A stretch of 64,000 nucleotides of DNA from assembly GCA_947095535.1 (NCBI GenBank), contig OX352774.1, positions 7,254,001 through 7,318,000 on the forward strand. The letters run 5' to 3'. The position numbers were made by a program, and so were the translations under genes. How positions within the stretch are numbered: the first letter of the stretch is position 1; each line of letters opens with the position of its first letter. The DNA comes from Poecilobothrus nobilitatus. Lineage: Eukaryota > Arthropoda > Insecta > Diptera > Dolichopodidae. Below, in pieces: positions 13,195 through 25,430 of this stretch. The notes beneath the pieces are model-generated. The model was not told where the DNA came from, ran no database searches, and was given only the letters and a program-made list of their open reading frames with translations.

Positions 13195-13640
13195 TTGTAA
13201 TAGGTTACATCGACTAAAAGTTGGCCCTATTTTAGATTGTCTATAACTCAGGTTTTTCTTAACATGTTTTCAAACTAAAAATGCCAAACAACCGTAGGTA
13301 CATTTTTTTAACTTTATAATACAATATCAAAATTATACAATTTTATGAAATTTTGTATTTAAATTTACCGTTACGTGAAAACAAAATGTTGCAAAATTTT
13401 GTTTCTTTCATATTTCCGGCATCCTCTTAAAGTAGAATCTTGTAATTTTGAGAGAAGAAAGATCTTTCAGAATTAGCGTAAGTTACCACAGAAATCATTT
13501 TTTGTAACTTCGCCTTTTTAAAAGCTATTAGTGGTCAAAATTTAAAAATTTGATATTTTTTGACATCTGTACAATTTTTTTCAAAGTAAAACGCAAAAAT
13601 AATGTTTCAACATTATAATTTACAAGACGTGTTAAGAGCT
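13195..13640 (-). repeat. Single inverted copy of the ~480-bp repeat
   Basis: Reverse-complement landmarks of the 4.6/8.1-kb arrays appear in order: TTTAAATTTACCGTTACGTG near 13,358, TTTCCGGCATCCTCTTAAAG near 13,421, and TTTTGAGAGAAGAAAGATCT near 13,446. It is one diverged unit on the opposite strand and stops just before the inverted-repeat element at 13,715. Confidence 0.65.
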
Positions 13641-13714
13641 TTTCTTAATTATGCATCTAGCGTTTCCTTAAATTTAAATAAATTGTCATCTCTATTTTTG
13701 ACATTTTTTTCTTA

Positions 13715-14914
13715 TATAGGGTGATGGCATCGGTTTCCGGATGAATAACTTTTTTTAAACTTGGATTACTCGTAACTTTGTAAATCCTATAGCTAAACAA
13801 TGAATTTTTTTTTTCTTGTAATTTCGAATATTCTAAATACAAATTATTTTATTTTAAAACATTTGAATAAAAAATAAAATAAAATTGAAAAATAAATTAA
13901 AAAGTATACGATTTCTTTAGTTTTCGGACACTAAAATTCAGTTTATGGACAAAAAAATTCACTTTCCGGACAAAGAATCTCTGAAATATTTTAATATAAT
14001 TTTAAATTAATTAATTAAAAATACTTTTTTATTTCATTTTTGTTTGTTTTGTACGCATGCAGCCAAATTAAGAATCCCTCACAACACCTCCAGCAGGAGT
14101 TGCAAAGAAGCAAACGAAAGCGGTAACCTTGAGCACTTTCTTTGCAGATGTCCGCCCCTAGCTAAAGCCAGACTCTTCTCTCTCGGCAAACCGTTCTATT
14201 ACAACCTCAGCGAGCTCTCTGAACACAGAATCAAAGAATTGATTTCTTATCTGAACTCCTCGGGTTGGATATAAAACCGAAAACATTCTTAAAACATAGG
14301 TCACGTGAGTACAGGGATATCAAATTGGCGCAATCTTGTGCTAATTGAGGCCTTCACGTAGCCACTAATCTGTTTAGCCACTAATAGATTCACATTTTTG
14401 AAGATAGATTTTCATATTTGTGTGTCCGGAAACAAAAATAATATTGAAATATTATTATTTACTTTCCAGACACCTCTGTCCGAAAACTAATTTTTCCGAT
14501 TTTGCTTGCATCGGATATCGGACAAACAATTATAAGCAATATTTTTTACTTTTTTTTTAATTTTTGTACAAAATATTAATAATAAAAATATTTTCCAACA
14601 TATTTAAATAACACTTTCACTAATATATGAAAAAATCTAATAAAAATTAGCTTTTTTTGAGTGATCGTCCACTATTTTTTTTTTAAGTAAAAAGAACTGT
14701 TTTTCTTTTTGCACAGATGCGTACTTGTTAACTATACTTTTTAATACTGAATTATTTATTTTTCTCCTTTTTTTTGTTTAGAATTTTGTTAAGAACAAAA
14801 TAATAAAAAAAAAGGCTTAATAGTCAGTTATTTCTAATTTTCTTAATATTTAAGTAAATATGTTAATTTGTCCGGAAAGTGATGCCTGTCGGGCACCGAT
14901 GTCACTACCCTATA
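13715..14914. mobile_element. Inverted-repeat DNA element carrying a LINE fragment
   Basis: The left end TATAGGGTGATGGCATCGGT (13,715-13,734) pairs with 14,895-14,914, whose reverse complement is TATAGGGTAGTGACATCGGT, 17 of 20 matching. Both ends continue into TCCGGA. Further TTCGGACA/TTTCCGGACA motifs recur at 13,919-13,975 and, inverted, at 14,423-14,525, giving long subterminal inverted repeats. The outermost bases are TATA, compatible with insertion at TA. A LINE 3' fragment lies in the middle (14,053-about 14,400). No transposase is seen, so the element looks non-autonomous. Confidence 0.6.
14053..14400 (+). pseudogene. LINE ORF2 C-terminal fragment (5'-truncated non-LTR retrotransposon)
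   Basis: The open frame ending at the TAA at 14,272-14,274 encodes about 73 residues starting THAAKLRIPHNTSSRSC. It continues through NLEHFLCRCPPLAKARLFSLG and ends in LNSSGWI. The pattern C-x-x-x... with EHxLCxCPxLAxxRxxxLG is the zinc-knuckle-like region after the RNase H domain of insect LOA/Jockey/R1-type LINEs. The usual RNase H domain is absent, so the copy is truncated just before this region. Local GC content is clearly higher than the surroundings, as expected for a recent arrival. A likely 3' UTR follows, with GGATATCAAATTGGCGCAAT and CTTGTGCTAA. The exact 3' end and any target duplication were not resolved. Confidence 0.75.
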
Positions 14915-17320
14915 AAATTTAAAAAAGAATTACAAAATTATAAGAATTTGGAATAGAAAATTATTGTGACTTAAACAATACGAAACTGGTTTTACTGCCT
15001 TTTGGAAAATATGCACCTTTCTGGCGAGAAATCTAGTTATTTAATAGATAGAATAAATCTAGCCCAAAAATTTAATTTTATAATCTGTAGGAATAATTCT
15101 ACGTGTTAGTTTCAGTGTAAATAAAAGGTGCAGCCAAAAACCTGTTTTTTTATAATGGATTTTAATTATTCAACATTCTGGCCGAATAATTTTTAAACAA
15201 AAGAAAATTTAAAATAATTTAAAAGAAATGTCTAGAGTTTTTAACTAAAAACAACAGGTAACTTTGTTAAAATTTATTTAATCTATTTATGTTTCAAAAG
15301 ATTGAAATTTTTCCAAAAAGATTTACTTTAGTAGTAACAATAGAAGCCATATAATATTACGTACTATGTTCGTATTTTTTTTCATTTTACAGACGAAAAA
15401 AATTAATCCTTTACCCTCTACAGACCCTCTACACACTTTTTTCTGAATTTTTTGAAAATTTTAAGAATGAGGTACCAGTTTTTATTAATTTTATCATCAT
15501 GACCACTAATTTGAATGAAATGAGTTCACTTTGTTCGTTTGCAATAATATTATTTTATTTCGATTCCAATTCTAATTGGAATCTATCTGTATATGCAATT
15601 TCGAATAATTCTATAAGATATTAAAGCATTTTTTTCAATCAACAAAATTCATTATATTTTAGCGACATCTATTTTTTGACATATGAAATTATAATTATGG
15701 TGAATTTTTTTGTTGTAAGTTGAGGTTAATTTTTTAATGAGTTCTTACTTGAATAAACGAACTAATTAAATTATCTAATATACCAATCAAAGTTGAAGGA
15801 AGCAATGAATGAATATTTTAAGGTGAAAAATAGCGATAACAATTTAATTATTTCCTTATTTATACATAAGATTAAATACAACGAATACGTGATTATCAGT
15901 TGAATATATAAAGAATACTTATGTCGGTTTGTTGTATAAGACTTTACTACAAAAATCCTTTTGTATTAAACATTATCAAATTTTAATTATCTAGATGTAT
16001 GCTAATAATCTGTAAAGATTAATTATTATCAAGTCTATATAATATATTCTAATTTTTAGAAAAATTTAAATAAATCTCTAACAAATAAAAAATATCTTTT
16101 AAGTTTTCTACGAAAGGTTTTTTAGTACTAAAATCGAAAAATATTCTTCTTTTTGTTTATCTGAAATCGGTGAAGATACCTTTAACACTCTTGTACGTAC
16201 TAATTATTTCCAGCCAATACAGGGTAAAATAAAAAAAAACAATAAAATAATTTATGTAAAACTTCTAAATTTAAACTATCACAATATTAATTAACAATAT
16301 TAAGAAATTGTTGAACATTTTAACATTAGGGATTTTATACATATATCTGATTAATACAATACTAAGTTTTTTCCGGCAAAAAATAAATATAAAATTTTCA
16401 TTTTCCAATAAAAATTAAATTTACTTTCAATTAACCATAAAATATATATCCATATTTAATTTTCTGCCAAATGAACTGCTAAATGAAACCGAAGAAAACT
16501 ATAAATAAACTAACCTTTAAGTCTTCTTTAAAAATAGATTTAATCAAAAAATACTTTTTACACCGCAGAAACTTTTTAAAATTCATAAAATTAAAATAGT
16601 TAAAGAAGAAAATATAAAATTAAGTATTTAAAGAAAAAGAGATGGTTTACAATAGCACATTTTCATATTTTAAGATTAAAAATTTATTTACATTTCTGTC
16701 TTTCACGAGAAACATGAGTGCTTCATTCAATCTTTTCGGATACAATAACTATTTTTACCATACCTATTACTAGATTTTTTACTTATATTTATTGGACAGC
16801 TTCAACTGTTGCGGCTTCTATTTGATTATCTATGATTTAACATATAATGAATAAAATATTGTATTCTAGGTTTTCAACCTCTTTCTAAAGTATGTGTTAA
16901 AATAGTTATTTCTTTTTTGCAAAAACAAATCATTAAGATAATATTATCTTTTTCATTATATTTCCGCAACTTTCTAAGTTTCACCTTCATTTCATCTTAG
17001 ATTTTTTTTTTTTATATCCTTAACAGTTTTCTTTGCATCACTCTCTACGTTTTAAGAAATGAAGCGATCAAGTTAAGAATTTCAAATATTGTTTATTGAA
17101 TAATTTTTATTTTTTTGAGTGGCAGAATAATTCAAATTGGGACTTTGGAGTATAATAAAGGAATTCCTCAATCGTTTTTTTTTGAATGGAAATTAATTCT
17201 TTTGGAATTAAGCTGGATTTTTTTTTTTTAATTTTAACACATTTTTTAAATGTTAATAACATTTTCATTGATAATAATGTCGTAATGGCTACGACAATTT
17301 ATTAGCGTCACTACAAAAGA
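14915..17320. other. AT-rich intergenic sequence, no gene seen
   Basis: No protein motif, element end or strong inverted repeat is recognised. Open frames are short and at background density. Confidence 0.5.
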
Positions 17321-17324
17321 AGCA

Positions 17325-17680
17325 GATCAAATCTATGTATATATAAAAGCGAATGTTTGTCTGTTTGTCTGTAGGTTTCTGATTTATAGACTCCTAAACT
17401 ACTCAACCGATCATCATGAAAATTTGTATTTAAGATTTCTGGGTACGGAGAATGTTTCTGAGCTAAACATTTTGCTCTAACGGAGCTCGCCAAGTTGGAG
17501 CTGTTGTGCAAAGTTTTTCGCTCTAAAATAAAAACGGTTTGACCGATTTCACTTCAAATTTTGTATACATCTTTCCAATACATGGTCTTTGACAGTGGAG
17601 TTGACTCTATTAACAGACTTGAAAGTTTTCATATTATAATAGTTTTCGATCAAGCGCTTAAAATACTTAAAAGTTTAAAT
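17325..17680 (+). mobile_element. Dispersed non-autonomous repeat with GAATGTTTGTCTG start
   Basis: The stretch begins TATGTATATATAAAAGCGAA, then TGTTTGTCTGTTTGTCTG, and continues ACTCCTAAACTACTCAACCG followed by ATCATCATGAAAATTTG. It later has AACGGTTTGACCGATTTCAC. This order of phrases is common in non-autonomous elements scattered through arthropod genomes, often attributed to Helitron-type or other DNA elements. Local GC is higher than the flanks. Only one copy is present, so ends cannot be fixed and the class is a guess from remembered similarity. Confidence 0.5.
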
Positions 17681-18340
17681 AAATTAAAAACCTACTAAAT
17701 TTGACGCCAAAGAGCGAAAGTTAAAATTTTGTTTCATTTTCTTTGTTTGAAATGATGTTTCATAATACTGCATAAATTTTGAAAATGGACAGACATTATT
17801 ATTAAATGTTACAGTATTAAAAATCCATCAACATTTTGACTATATTGCAAAAAAACGAAAGACTTTTAAAGTAAAACCAAAAAAAAATTGAAGCAAATTA
17901 AAATTTATTGAATTGTCCATGAAAAGGATTAAAAATTTGGAATTTTGCCAAAAAAAAAAATTAATATTTATATAAATTTTCATTTCTTTTAGGGCGGCCA
18001 TCATGAATTAAAATTGTATCTGGCATGGAAACCTTTCAGAATACAGGAAGGAAATTGTTTACGATAAAATTAAAATTAAGAAATGGAAAGAAGATAGTAA
18101 CAAAACAAAACAAAAAAAAAAATTTAAAAACATTAAAACACATTGTATTAAAATAATCTGTAGTCTTTACAGGGAATATGTCTGCCAGAAAAGCAAAAAC
18201 ATGAAAAGTATTGTTGTTTTGCTTTTTATAAGTTAGAATAAGAAACACCTTTTAAAAATTTTTACAAATATTTTTTGGCACAAAAAAAAAGCCTTAAAAA
18301 ACTTTACATTTAAAAAAAAAACAGCTTAAGTTAATTTAAA

Positions 18341-18560
18341 TTAGACAATTGATCGAATGCACTTAAACTCGTAATTCAGTATGAAAAAAAGGAATTTAAG
18401 TTTAAGCTTAATTTTATGCTTCTGTCCTATGGGTAAAATGTGTAAAACCAAGCTGGAACTTAAATTTACATTATCAAACAAAAACTACGAGTTTAGGTGT
18501 AGATTTTGTTTGCAAAATTGATATTTGAGTTCAAGCTCAGTTTTATACTTTAACCCGATA
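18341..18560. mobile_element. Two adjacent MITE copies (GAGCTTGAACTCA family)
   Basis: The second copy spans about 18,428-18,560. Its left end TATGGGTAAAATGTGTAAAA is followed by CCAAGCTGGAACTTA. It pairs with the right end, whose reverse complement reads TATCGGGTTAAAGTATAAAA followed by CTGAGCTTGAACTCA. An older, more diverged copy abuts it on the left (about 18,341-18,430), with a right end of TTTAAGCTTAATTTTATGC. The inner TIR matches the MITEs at 30.9 and 53.8 kb and the arms of the element at the window start. No coding capacity. Confidence 0.65.
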
Positions 18561-18770
18561 TATTTGGCTTTTTAAAATAAATATATCGATAAATATATCG
18601 ATATATTTTGCTTTTTAAAATAAAATTTTCCCGTTCTCTTTTAAATTATAATTTTCTTTTTCTACTTTCTTAGAAATCATTTATTTTAAATCGTTCATAA
18701 TACCCGTACGATAGTCTTGGGTATATTAAAATTGCTCCTCCGTTTTTTATTCGAATATATCGATACAATA
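18561..18770 (+). repeat. Short duplicated block with TATCGATA palindromes, and an element terminus
   Basis: GGCTTTTTAAAATAAA near 18,566 recurs as TGCTTTTTAAAATAAA near 18,608. Between them and at about 18,766 the palindrome TATCGATA occurs three times in all. At 18,701 TACCCGTACGATAG followed by TTGGGTATA and, a little later, GCTCCTCCG matches the reverse complement of the right end of the repeat at 38.06-38.96 kb, so this is probably the truncated end of a second copy. Confidence 0.5.
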
Positions 18771-18999
18771 GATATATTTTCTAAAACATTTCCAACGATC
18801 CTTGTATATTAATTAAAGATTTTCTTTTATTAAAATTTTTCTATAAATTATGTTGTAAAAGATAGTTGTCACTAAAATCAAAGGTAGTCCCTTTTAAAAA
18901 TATTGAGTCCCAAAAAATGGTTTTTTTTTTTTTTTAAATTGTCCTTACTCTACGCACAAATTTCCAAAATCCCAAGTTTAAAATAGGTATCGAATTTAT

Positions 19000-19770
19000 T
19001 TCGCTTGAATTATCTCTGCATGTCACTTTTGCAAAGGGAAAAATAATTTCATTTTATTTTAAACATGAATTTTCTCCGCCAAACGGGTTTTCTTTCCATA
19101 AATTAATGTCATATTGCGTGAGCAATAAATTTATTTTTACAGCAAAATTTCCTTACACGAACAAAATTAAGATTCCTAAAAAGTTTATTTGATGAGGACA
19201 ACTGCGCACTCATTACCCAAATGATGTTCGTTTAAAAAATGTTAATGTTCGAACAAAACACAAATACTAAAATCATTATTATATTTGTTTTTATCTCATG
19301 CACTTTTTTTCCCGTCTCCATTGTGGGTAGTTATAATTTTTGGTATAATTACTAAATTTTATAATATTTAGGCGTTTCTCGTACTAAAGGAAAACTCGTT
19401 TTTTCAGTTAATGTGTTTTTCTTACTAAAGAAAAAGCTGTTTTTCGCCTTTTTTAAACTAATTTAGTAAAAATAATTTTTCATCGGATCCAAAATGAAAT
19501 TTATTCACATACAAGAAATTAATTTTCTTCGCGAGAAAAAAATTAATTTTTCAACTTATTCTGCGAGGATATTCTATGAATCTTTTCCGTCTTATTCTGT
19601 GATTTTATTATTATGAAAAAAATCATTTTTAATTTCACATTCTCTGAAGGGAAAAGTAATTTTTAAAATTAAATTCTCAAACCGAATAAAAGTTTTCTTC
19701 TCACAGAATAAAACATGAAGAATTTTGTTCACGCGGAGATAATGCAGGCGATGCTAATTCTGCGAGCCGA
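19000..19770. mobile_element. Probable decayed inverted-repeat element with TTTTC/GCGAG motifs
   Basis: The left side GAATTATCTCTGCATG, later ACATGAATTTTCTCCGCC, resembles the reverse complement of the right side: GCATTATCTCCGCGTGAAC, later CATGTTTTATTCTGTGAG. Between them, phrases such as AATTTTCTTCGCGAGAAAAA and ATTCTGCGAG recur in both orientations. This suggests subterminal repeats of a decayed DNA transposon. No open frame. The pairing is imperfect and boundaries are approximate. Confidence 0.35.
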
Positions 19771-21440
19771 TTGAAACCTGTGATTCGTTTCGCTTTTATA
19801 AAACATACTTTAGATATTTACGTTCCCAATACTTATTTTTTTTATTTTTTACGTTACTCTAATTTTAAAAGGTCACACTAAGCAACGAATTTTCTATTGA
19901 GTGGAAGCAACTATTCGTCTATTTAGTGATTCTTATTATAAATTTTCAGATTAAAAGAGCTGTTAGTACTTTTTTTTATTTATCCTAAAAGTTTTGCTTA
20001 AAAAATCTCTCATATACTTTTTAATTTACACTTTGTACTTTTTCAAATCCCTCTTCTTTTTTCAATCTTATGTACCTAATTGGCAACAATTTGAACCTTA
20101 CAACAATACTTTTAATTTTTTTTTTCTTTGTAAATAAAATAGACACTTAAAATCCAATCAAAATAATCAAATCAATATTAAATATAAATAAAAAATCTTT
20201 AACAAGCTTAAAATTAAATAAAACAAATAACAATTTGAGAAGCTTATTAACTACGCTAAAACTTTTATAAACAAAATATTATATTATATGTAGGTACATA
20301 TTTTGTACGCTTTATATTTTGAATTGAGCGTACAAAATTTAGCGCGTAAATTTAATTTTTTTCGGCTTTAGTATAATGTCACCTAATATCGTTTAGAATT
20401 TCGATCAATCGGAACGAATTTTCCTTAACATTTTTTTTTTTTTGTTTTATTTTTAGATTCTTAACAAAAAAAAAAAAACAAAACTAAATCAAGCGTTAAA
20501 AATTCATTTTTCACACTATCATTATCCTGATTTAATACAAAAAAAAAAGAGAGACATGAAAACTAAAAGAAAAAAAAGGATCAATTTTAGTCCTTGTATT
20601 CAATTTAAGGCATATGTTCACAATATAATATATATATATACAATTAAAAATGAAGAATTTCATCTATTAATGTAAGAATAGTTTTTTCAGGATAAAAAAA
20701 AAAGACAATTTTTACAAATCAGTAAAATTGAAATGCGTAACAAATTTTAATGTCCTGTAGAATATTAAAATTGGAAAATATTAAAAAATATAAAAAAAAT
20801 ATTTGGTTTTATTTTTTTCTTTGATTTTCTTTTTAATATACTGTCTATTCTTAGTGAATTGTATTTCTGATTTTAATGAATGGATATGATCTGATCTGAT
20901 AGAATAAGGATATGCGGAACTAATTATTAAATTAAAAATTTTTGTGTTATTTCATGTTCGATCTCATTATCAGTTCCAAACATTTTTTTTGATTTCTTTT
21001 TATTTTGCCCATTTTTAAATTCTATATTAAAGAAGTGTTAAGGCATCTGCGTATTTTTATTTTTTTAACGATTATAGGCTTCTTTTAAAAATAATATTTA
21101 ATCTAATCAGGTACCAAGGTACCTATAGATATTGTACCTTTTAAATTTTAGTCATTGTGATTAGCTTCTGGTGTTGAATATTTTAATCTTTACTTTATTA
21201 AACCCTTAAAATTAAGCACATATTATTATTTTGTTAATTTTATTAGTGGAAAAGGATTTGGTTATGGAAAAACAAAATTAGTTAATCTTACATTTGATAA
21301 CAAAAATTAATTGAAAATGTTATATTATGTAATGACCATTAACCAGTTAAAGTACAATTAATAACAATAGATACAAATTAAAAGATAAACAAATAAAATT
21401 TAAATTGAATTAGATAATTCTGGGACAGGATTCTTTAAAT
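19771..21440. other. AT-rich intergenic sequence, no gene seen
   Basis: Nothing recognised apart from homopolymers (for example near 20,430-20,480) and a short TA run near 20,628. Confidence 0.5.
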
Positions 21441-21450
21441 AATCTTCAAT

Positions 21451-21649
21451 ATTTTTTTTTTTTTTTTTTAATGCATTTCTCTGCCACATAAATGTGAACA
21501 GGAAATTACACAGCCTTTCATTTTCAGGCGTGGCTGTAAATGTCGTAAGGGGGAATAACTCTTACGACGTGTGTGGTATTCGAACCTACACTCCCTCAGT
21601 GTTTACAGCGTATTTTATACGCTCTTACCCACTAGGCCACCGAGGCTCC
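21451..21649 (-). mobile_element. tRNA-derived SINE (family A), copy 1
   Basis: On the minus strand the head begins GAGCCTCGGTGGCCTAGTGG (A box GGCCTAGTGGGTAAGAG) and has the B box GGTTCGAATACC about 45 bases on. It continues with AGAGTTATTCCCCCTTACGA, GACATTTACAGCCACGCCTG and the tail CTGTTCACATTTATGTGGCA, ending in poly-A (poly-T at 21,452-21,469). A 10-base direct repeat, AATCTTCAAT, flanks it at 21,441-21,450 and 21,650-21,659, consistent with a target site duplication. A 77-codon + strand open frame across the copy is an accident of the antisense sequence. Confidence 0.88.
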
Positions 21650-21659
21650 AATCTTCAAT

Positions 21660-23689
21660 TTGATTTCGTATTTGATTGTTACAGCAATGCGTCTCGGCGT
21701 CACGTCAAGAAATTAATTGTATTTTAAATTTTTGTTTTTTATAGAAATAATCCTAAAGGTCATTTTAATGTTTGAACACTCGTATTGGATGGAATACTAC
21801 AAATTAATAAGGCTTATGTAGTTTACCTTAATATATTTTAGTTATAATTACTTCAGAAATTCAAGATTTTTTTGATTTCATAAAAATTGTTTGAAATTTT
21901 TCAGTGAAAGGAAATTAATTTCTGATTAAAATTTATTAGAGATAATAAACACTTTTTGGATAATCACTAAAAATGATTTGTTGCATAAAAATACCTAGAC
22001 TCAAGAACAGTATTTGATAGAGTATAGATTGGAAAAACATACATCTATCATTGAATCTGCGGGATTAATCAGTTTGAATCTAAATTAATTAAGGTAAATA
22101 AGATTAATAAGGTAATAGAGTTGGAGATGAACTGCATAAATGACGTAAACCAAATCTCTAAAACTTTTTCGAATTATTTCTAGGAGGAGGCCAAATTTGA
22201 ATTCTTTATTCAAGATGAAGCCACACCAAGTAGCAATATATTTTTATAAAAATATTATATTCAATTAGTATTGTATAAACAAAAACCACTTTTTAGGATT
22301 CAATTTTCAGACATAAGTAAAACAATAATAATTTTCAGTTTTTTTTTAGATTTACAGCTAACGGAGTTATTCCGAAAAAAAGTATTTATTTGAAATCTTA
22401 AAGTTATTTTTGAACAAAACATTTAAGACAATTAAGAGTTTAAAACCTCAAACTTAATCTGGTCTAACATCAGCAAAGCAGAAAAAAAAATCCGTTTTAG
22501 TTAACCGATAATATATGTATGGAAATTTTCACAGTGAAACCATTCAATATATTTTGTGAATACTTTTTTTTCATTATTAGGACATCCAAACTATATTTTT
22601 TTAAAGAAAGTTCTCTTGTATTCTACACTAAAGTACGTAAGACTATGTTTTAAAACACAATTAATAGTAATGTTAAAAACAAAAAATCTTTTATGATTAG
22701 ATATTAATAAATTTGTACATCATGCCGGGGTATTCTAATAAAGATTAAAATTTGGGTGTTCTTCAATTTTCTTTAATATTTTTACTGTTTTATTTTTTTT
22801 TTTGAATAAAAAAATAAAAATGAAATAAACGACCTGATACTAACAATTATTAACAATTTTAAATAGTTCTCTTTACTTTTGGTCAAATATCGGCTTTTTA
22901 CAAACAAAACACAAAAAATCTGTCGGCGCCTTTTTTACCTACCGTCATCACTTTTGTGTGTCGTTTTTTCGCAAAATTTTTATCTTACAGTATATGAAAA
23001 ATCTCACACATTAAACATAGCAGGATATTATCATTGCGCATTTTGTTCAAAAAAAAAAAAAGGAAAACCTTTGAAATTAACTTATAATAATTTTCTTTTT
23101 GATCAACATATGTGGTGTTTGTTTTTGTCCTCCCTTTAGCAAAATTTACATTTGTACAGAAAAAATGTTTTTCGGTATCGGGTCCTTTTTTCATACATTA
23201 AGTGTTGGTGGTCTTAATAATGATTGATATATATAGATATACATATATTATTGTTATACCATTTTTTAATGGTCGCTAATGATTGAAAATGCGGACAAGA
23301 ACCAACCATAATAGTGTTGAATTTCATAAAATTTATTCTCATTAAAATTAAAATATGTCTAATATAAAAAAAATAATGAATAAAATTTGATACAACCCAT
23401 TTCTGAACAGAACTGTTCCATACATTTTTAAAGTCTGTCCAATGATATAAGAAAATCCACAACTTGGTCAAGAAAAAACAAGCAATGATTTAAATTTAAT
23501 ACTCATGTATATGAAGAGAGATATAGGCATTCATACTTTTATTAAAAATTGCAGTATTGCCAGAATAAAAGAAGTTACTTAATGAGGGAAATATGGAAAT
23601 AACAACTTGAACATATTAAGTATTATGATTTTGATTTTTAATTTGGGCATTTATGGACAACAAATTGCTGGTATCACTAATAACTGACT
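21660..23689. other. AT-rich intergenic sequence, no gene seen
   Basis: Several open frames of 69-86 codons lie between 22,879 and 23,471, two overlapping on opposite strands. None shows a domain, signal peptide plus body, or codon bias, and they include homopolymer-encoded Lys/Phe runs. I regard them as chance. Confidence 0.5.
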
Positions 23690-24010
23690 AAGAATAACAT
23701 GCTGAATATTATGGCCGAGAACAATTATAGCAAATAATGCTCTATGTAATATAACACATGAAGAACCAGTTATGCAACGAAAATGAAGATGGATTGGACA
23801 CTACTTAGAAAATTAGAAAACGTAGCGAGACTGGCTCTAGAATGGAATCTGCAAGGCAATAAAAGACACGGTTGTCATTAAAAATACCAGAATAATAACT
23901 GTAATTAATCGAGTTCGATGAAAATATCTAGTAAATACCCTCTAGTCTCAAGAGGAGTTAAAATTTAAAAAAAATTGGGGTCTCATTAGGATCATGAAGA
24001 AACAGAATAA
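23690..24010 (+). pseudogene. RTE-type LINE C-terminal remnant
   Basis: Reading across frame breaks, the + strand gives ILWPRTIIANNALCNITHEE, then PVMQRK, a stop, RWIGHYLEN, then LALEWNLQGNKRHG. This matches the WRWIGHxLR...QALEWNPQGKRRRGRPK pattern at the C-terminus of RTE/BovB-like and related LINE reverse transcriptases. A third piece, near 23,920-23,985, resembles the following helix and KNRVSWR-like end. At least two stops and frame changes show it is long dead. The start of the fragment and any target duplication are not clear. Confidence 0.75.
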
Positions 24011-25121
24011 AATTGCAATTTATATTGTAGCCATTTGTTCAAATAACTGAACTTTAAAAATATTGTCTATATTTTTATATGAAATTTATAAATTAGACAA
24101 AGTTTAAGTTTAAAATTTATTTATAATACCTACAATTTTTACTAATTATAGTCATTTTTATACCCTTTCTATTACCACAAGTCAAAATTTTGTATGCCTT
24201 TTAGTATATTATTTCAAAAAAATGCATCTTTATCCCAAAAACAACTTTTTATGTTTTAAGTTAATAGAACAATATACAAAAAGATGTTTCTATTAACATA
24301 GACAAGGACATTTAAGAAATAATATCATGTGATTAGGTAGGAAATTGTAATTTGCTACGGTTTTAGATTTTCAATTCAAAAAAAGAAGGAATTTCTAAAA
24401 AGTGTCATCCATATATTTACAAAAGATAAAAAATATTAAGATAAAAATATATTGTATATAAATATCTAATACACATGAAATACAATACGTGATCTTTCTG
24501 TTAATGTTTAATTTGTTCTGGACATTTTCCAGGTGTTAAAGCAAGAAATTATAATTTTTACAGAGAATTTAATGGTACCTTAAATTCAAATAAAATATAG
24601 TTAATAACATAAAGTTAAGTTCGGATAGTAAAATTTTGTTTTAATTGACACGAAATTCTAATGAAAATTTAAAAATTGAAAAACCGTAACCAAAATTTGA
24701 CATTTTGAAAGGATTTAATTAGACTTTGAAGAAAGTTAACAAATAAAAGGTTTACAAAAACATATAACTTATTTTAACTTACATTTCCAACATTGCCTGG
24801 TGATACAATCATTTAATAATATTCAAACTGTTATTCTTTGACAATAGGTAACAGGTAGGAAAACAGGACAAGAAAAAAAATTCTTTAAACAGAGAGTAAA
24901 GAAGTGTGAATTGAAGGAAGGAAGTTTATGGAACAAAGATATTCAAATCATTCAAAAATTTTTCTTGTCATTCTTTTTCTTTCTTTAAAATTCGTTATGG
25001 GGAGATGTCGTTAAAAATGTCAAAATCATAATGAAAATTAAAATACATGAAACACAACTTGTTTTTATCACCCAATTAGACTTGATGCCGTACATCTGTA
25101 AATTTTTAAAAAACATGAAAA
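24011..25121. other. AT-rich intergenic sequence, no gene seen
   Basis: No motif or repeat end recognised. Confidence 0.5.
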
Positions 25122-25430
25122 TTTTTTTCCTGATGGTTTGATGGTAAACTTAAAAAGATCAAATATATACTCTGTAGCACAATGAATGCCAGATTTGTAC
25201 AGATTAAATCTCACCCGTCCTCAACAAAACTAGTCGTAAGGAAATCTGTTCTTTGATCTGGATCAAGTTCCCATTCGTTTAAGCCTTCTATTAGTAATCT
25301 GATTTTTTATAAGTGGAGCATGATAGGAGCTGCATATAATATCTGACATATCTTTTTATTTCATCTATAACTTTGGGTATTTCTAAATCTCTATGAATAT
25401 CACTTTTACGCACATACCAGGGAAAATAAA
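25122..25430 (-). pseudogene. Jockey-like LINE 3' end, copy 1
   Basis: On the minus strand, from about 25,430, the sequence reads WYVRKSDIHRDLEIPKVIDE followed by IKRYVRYY, and after a break NRRLKRMGT. This is the typical C-terminus of Jockey-clade reverse transcriptases: RNxxIHRDLxxPxVxxEI, then xRRLKR. The 3' UTR follows, with GTGCTACAGAGTATATA, and ends in a short poly-A (poly-T at 25,122-25,128). The same arrangement occurs at 45.6 kb. Strongly 5'-truncated and interrupted. Confidence 0.78.

Noticed and set aside
22879..23471. Cluster of three overlapping 69-86 codon frames
   Set aside because: They overlap on opposite strands, depend on poly-A/T tracts, and contain no domain.
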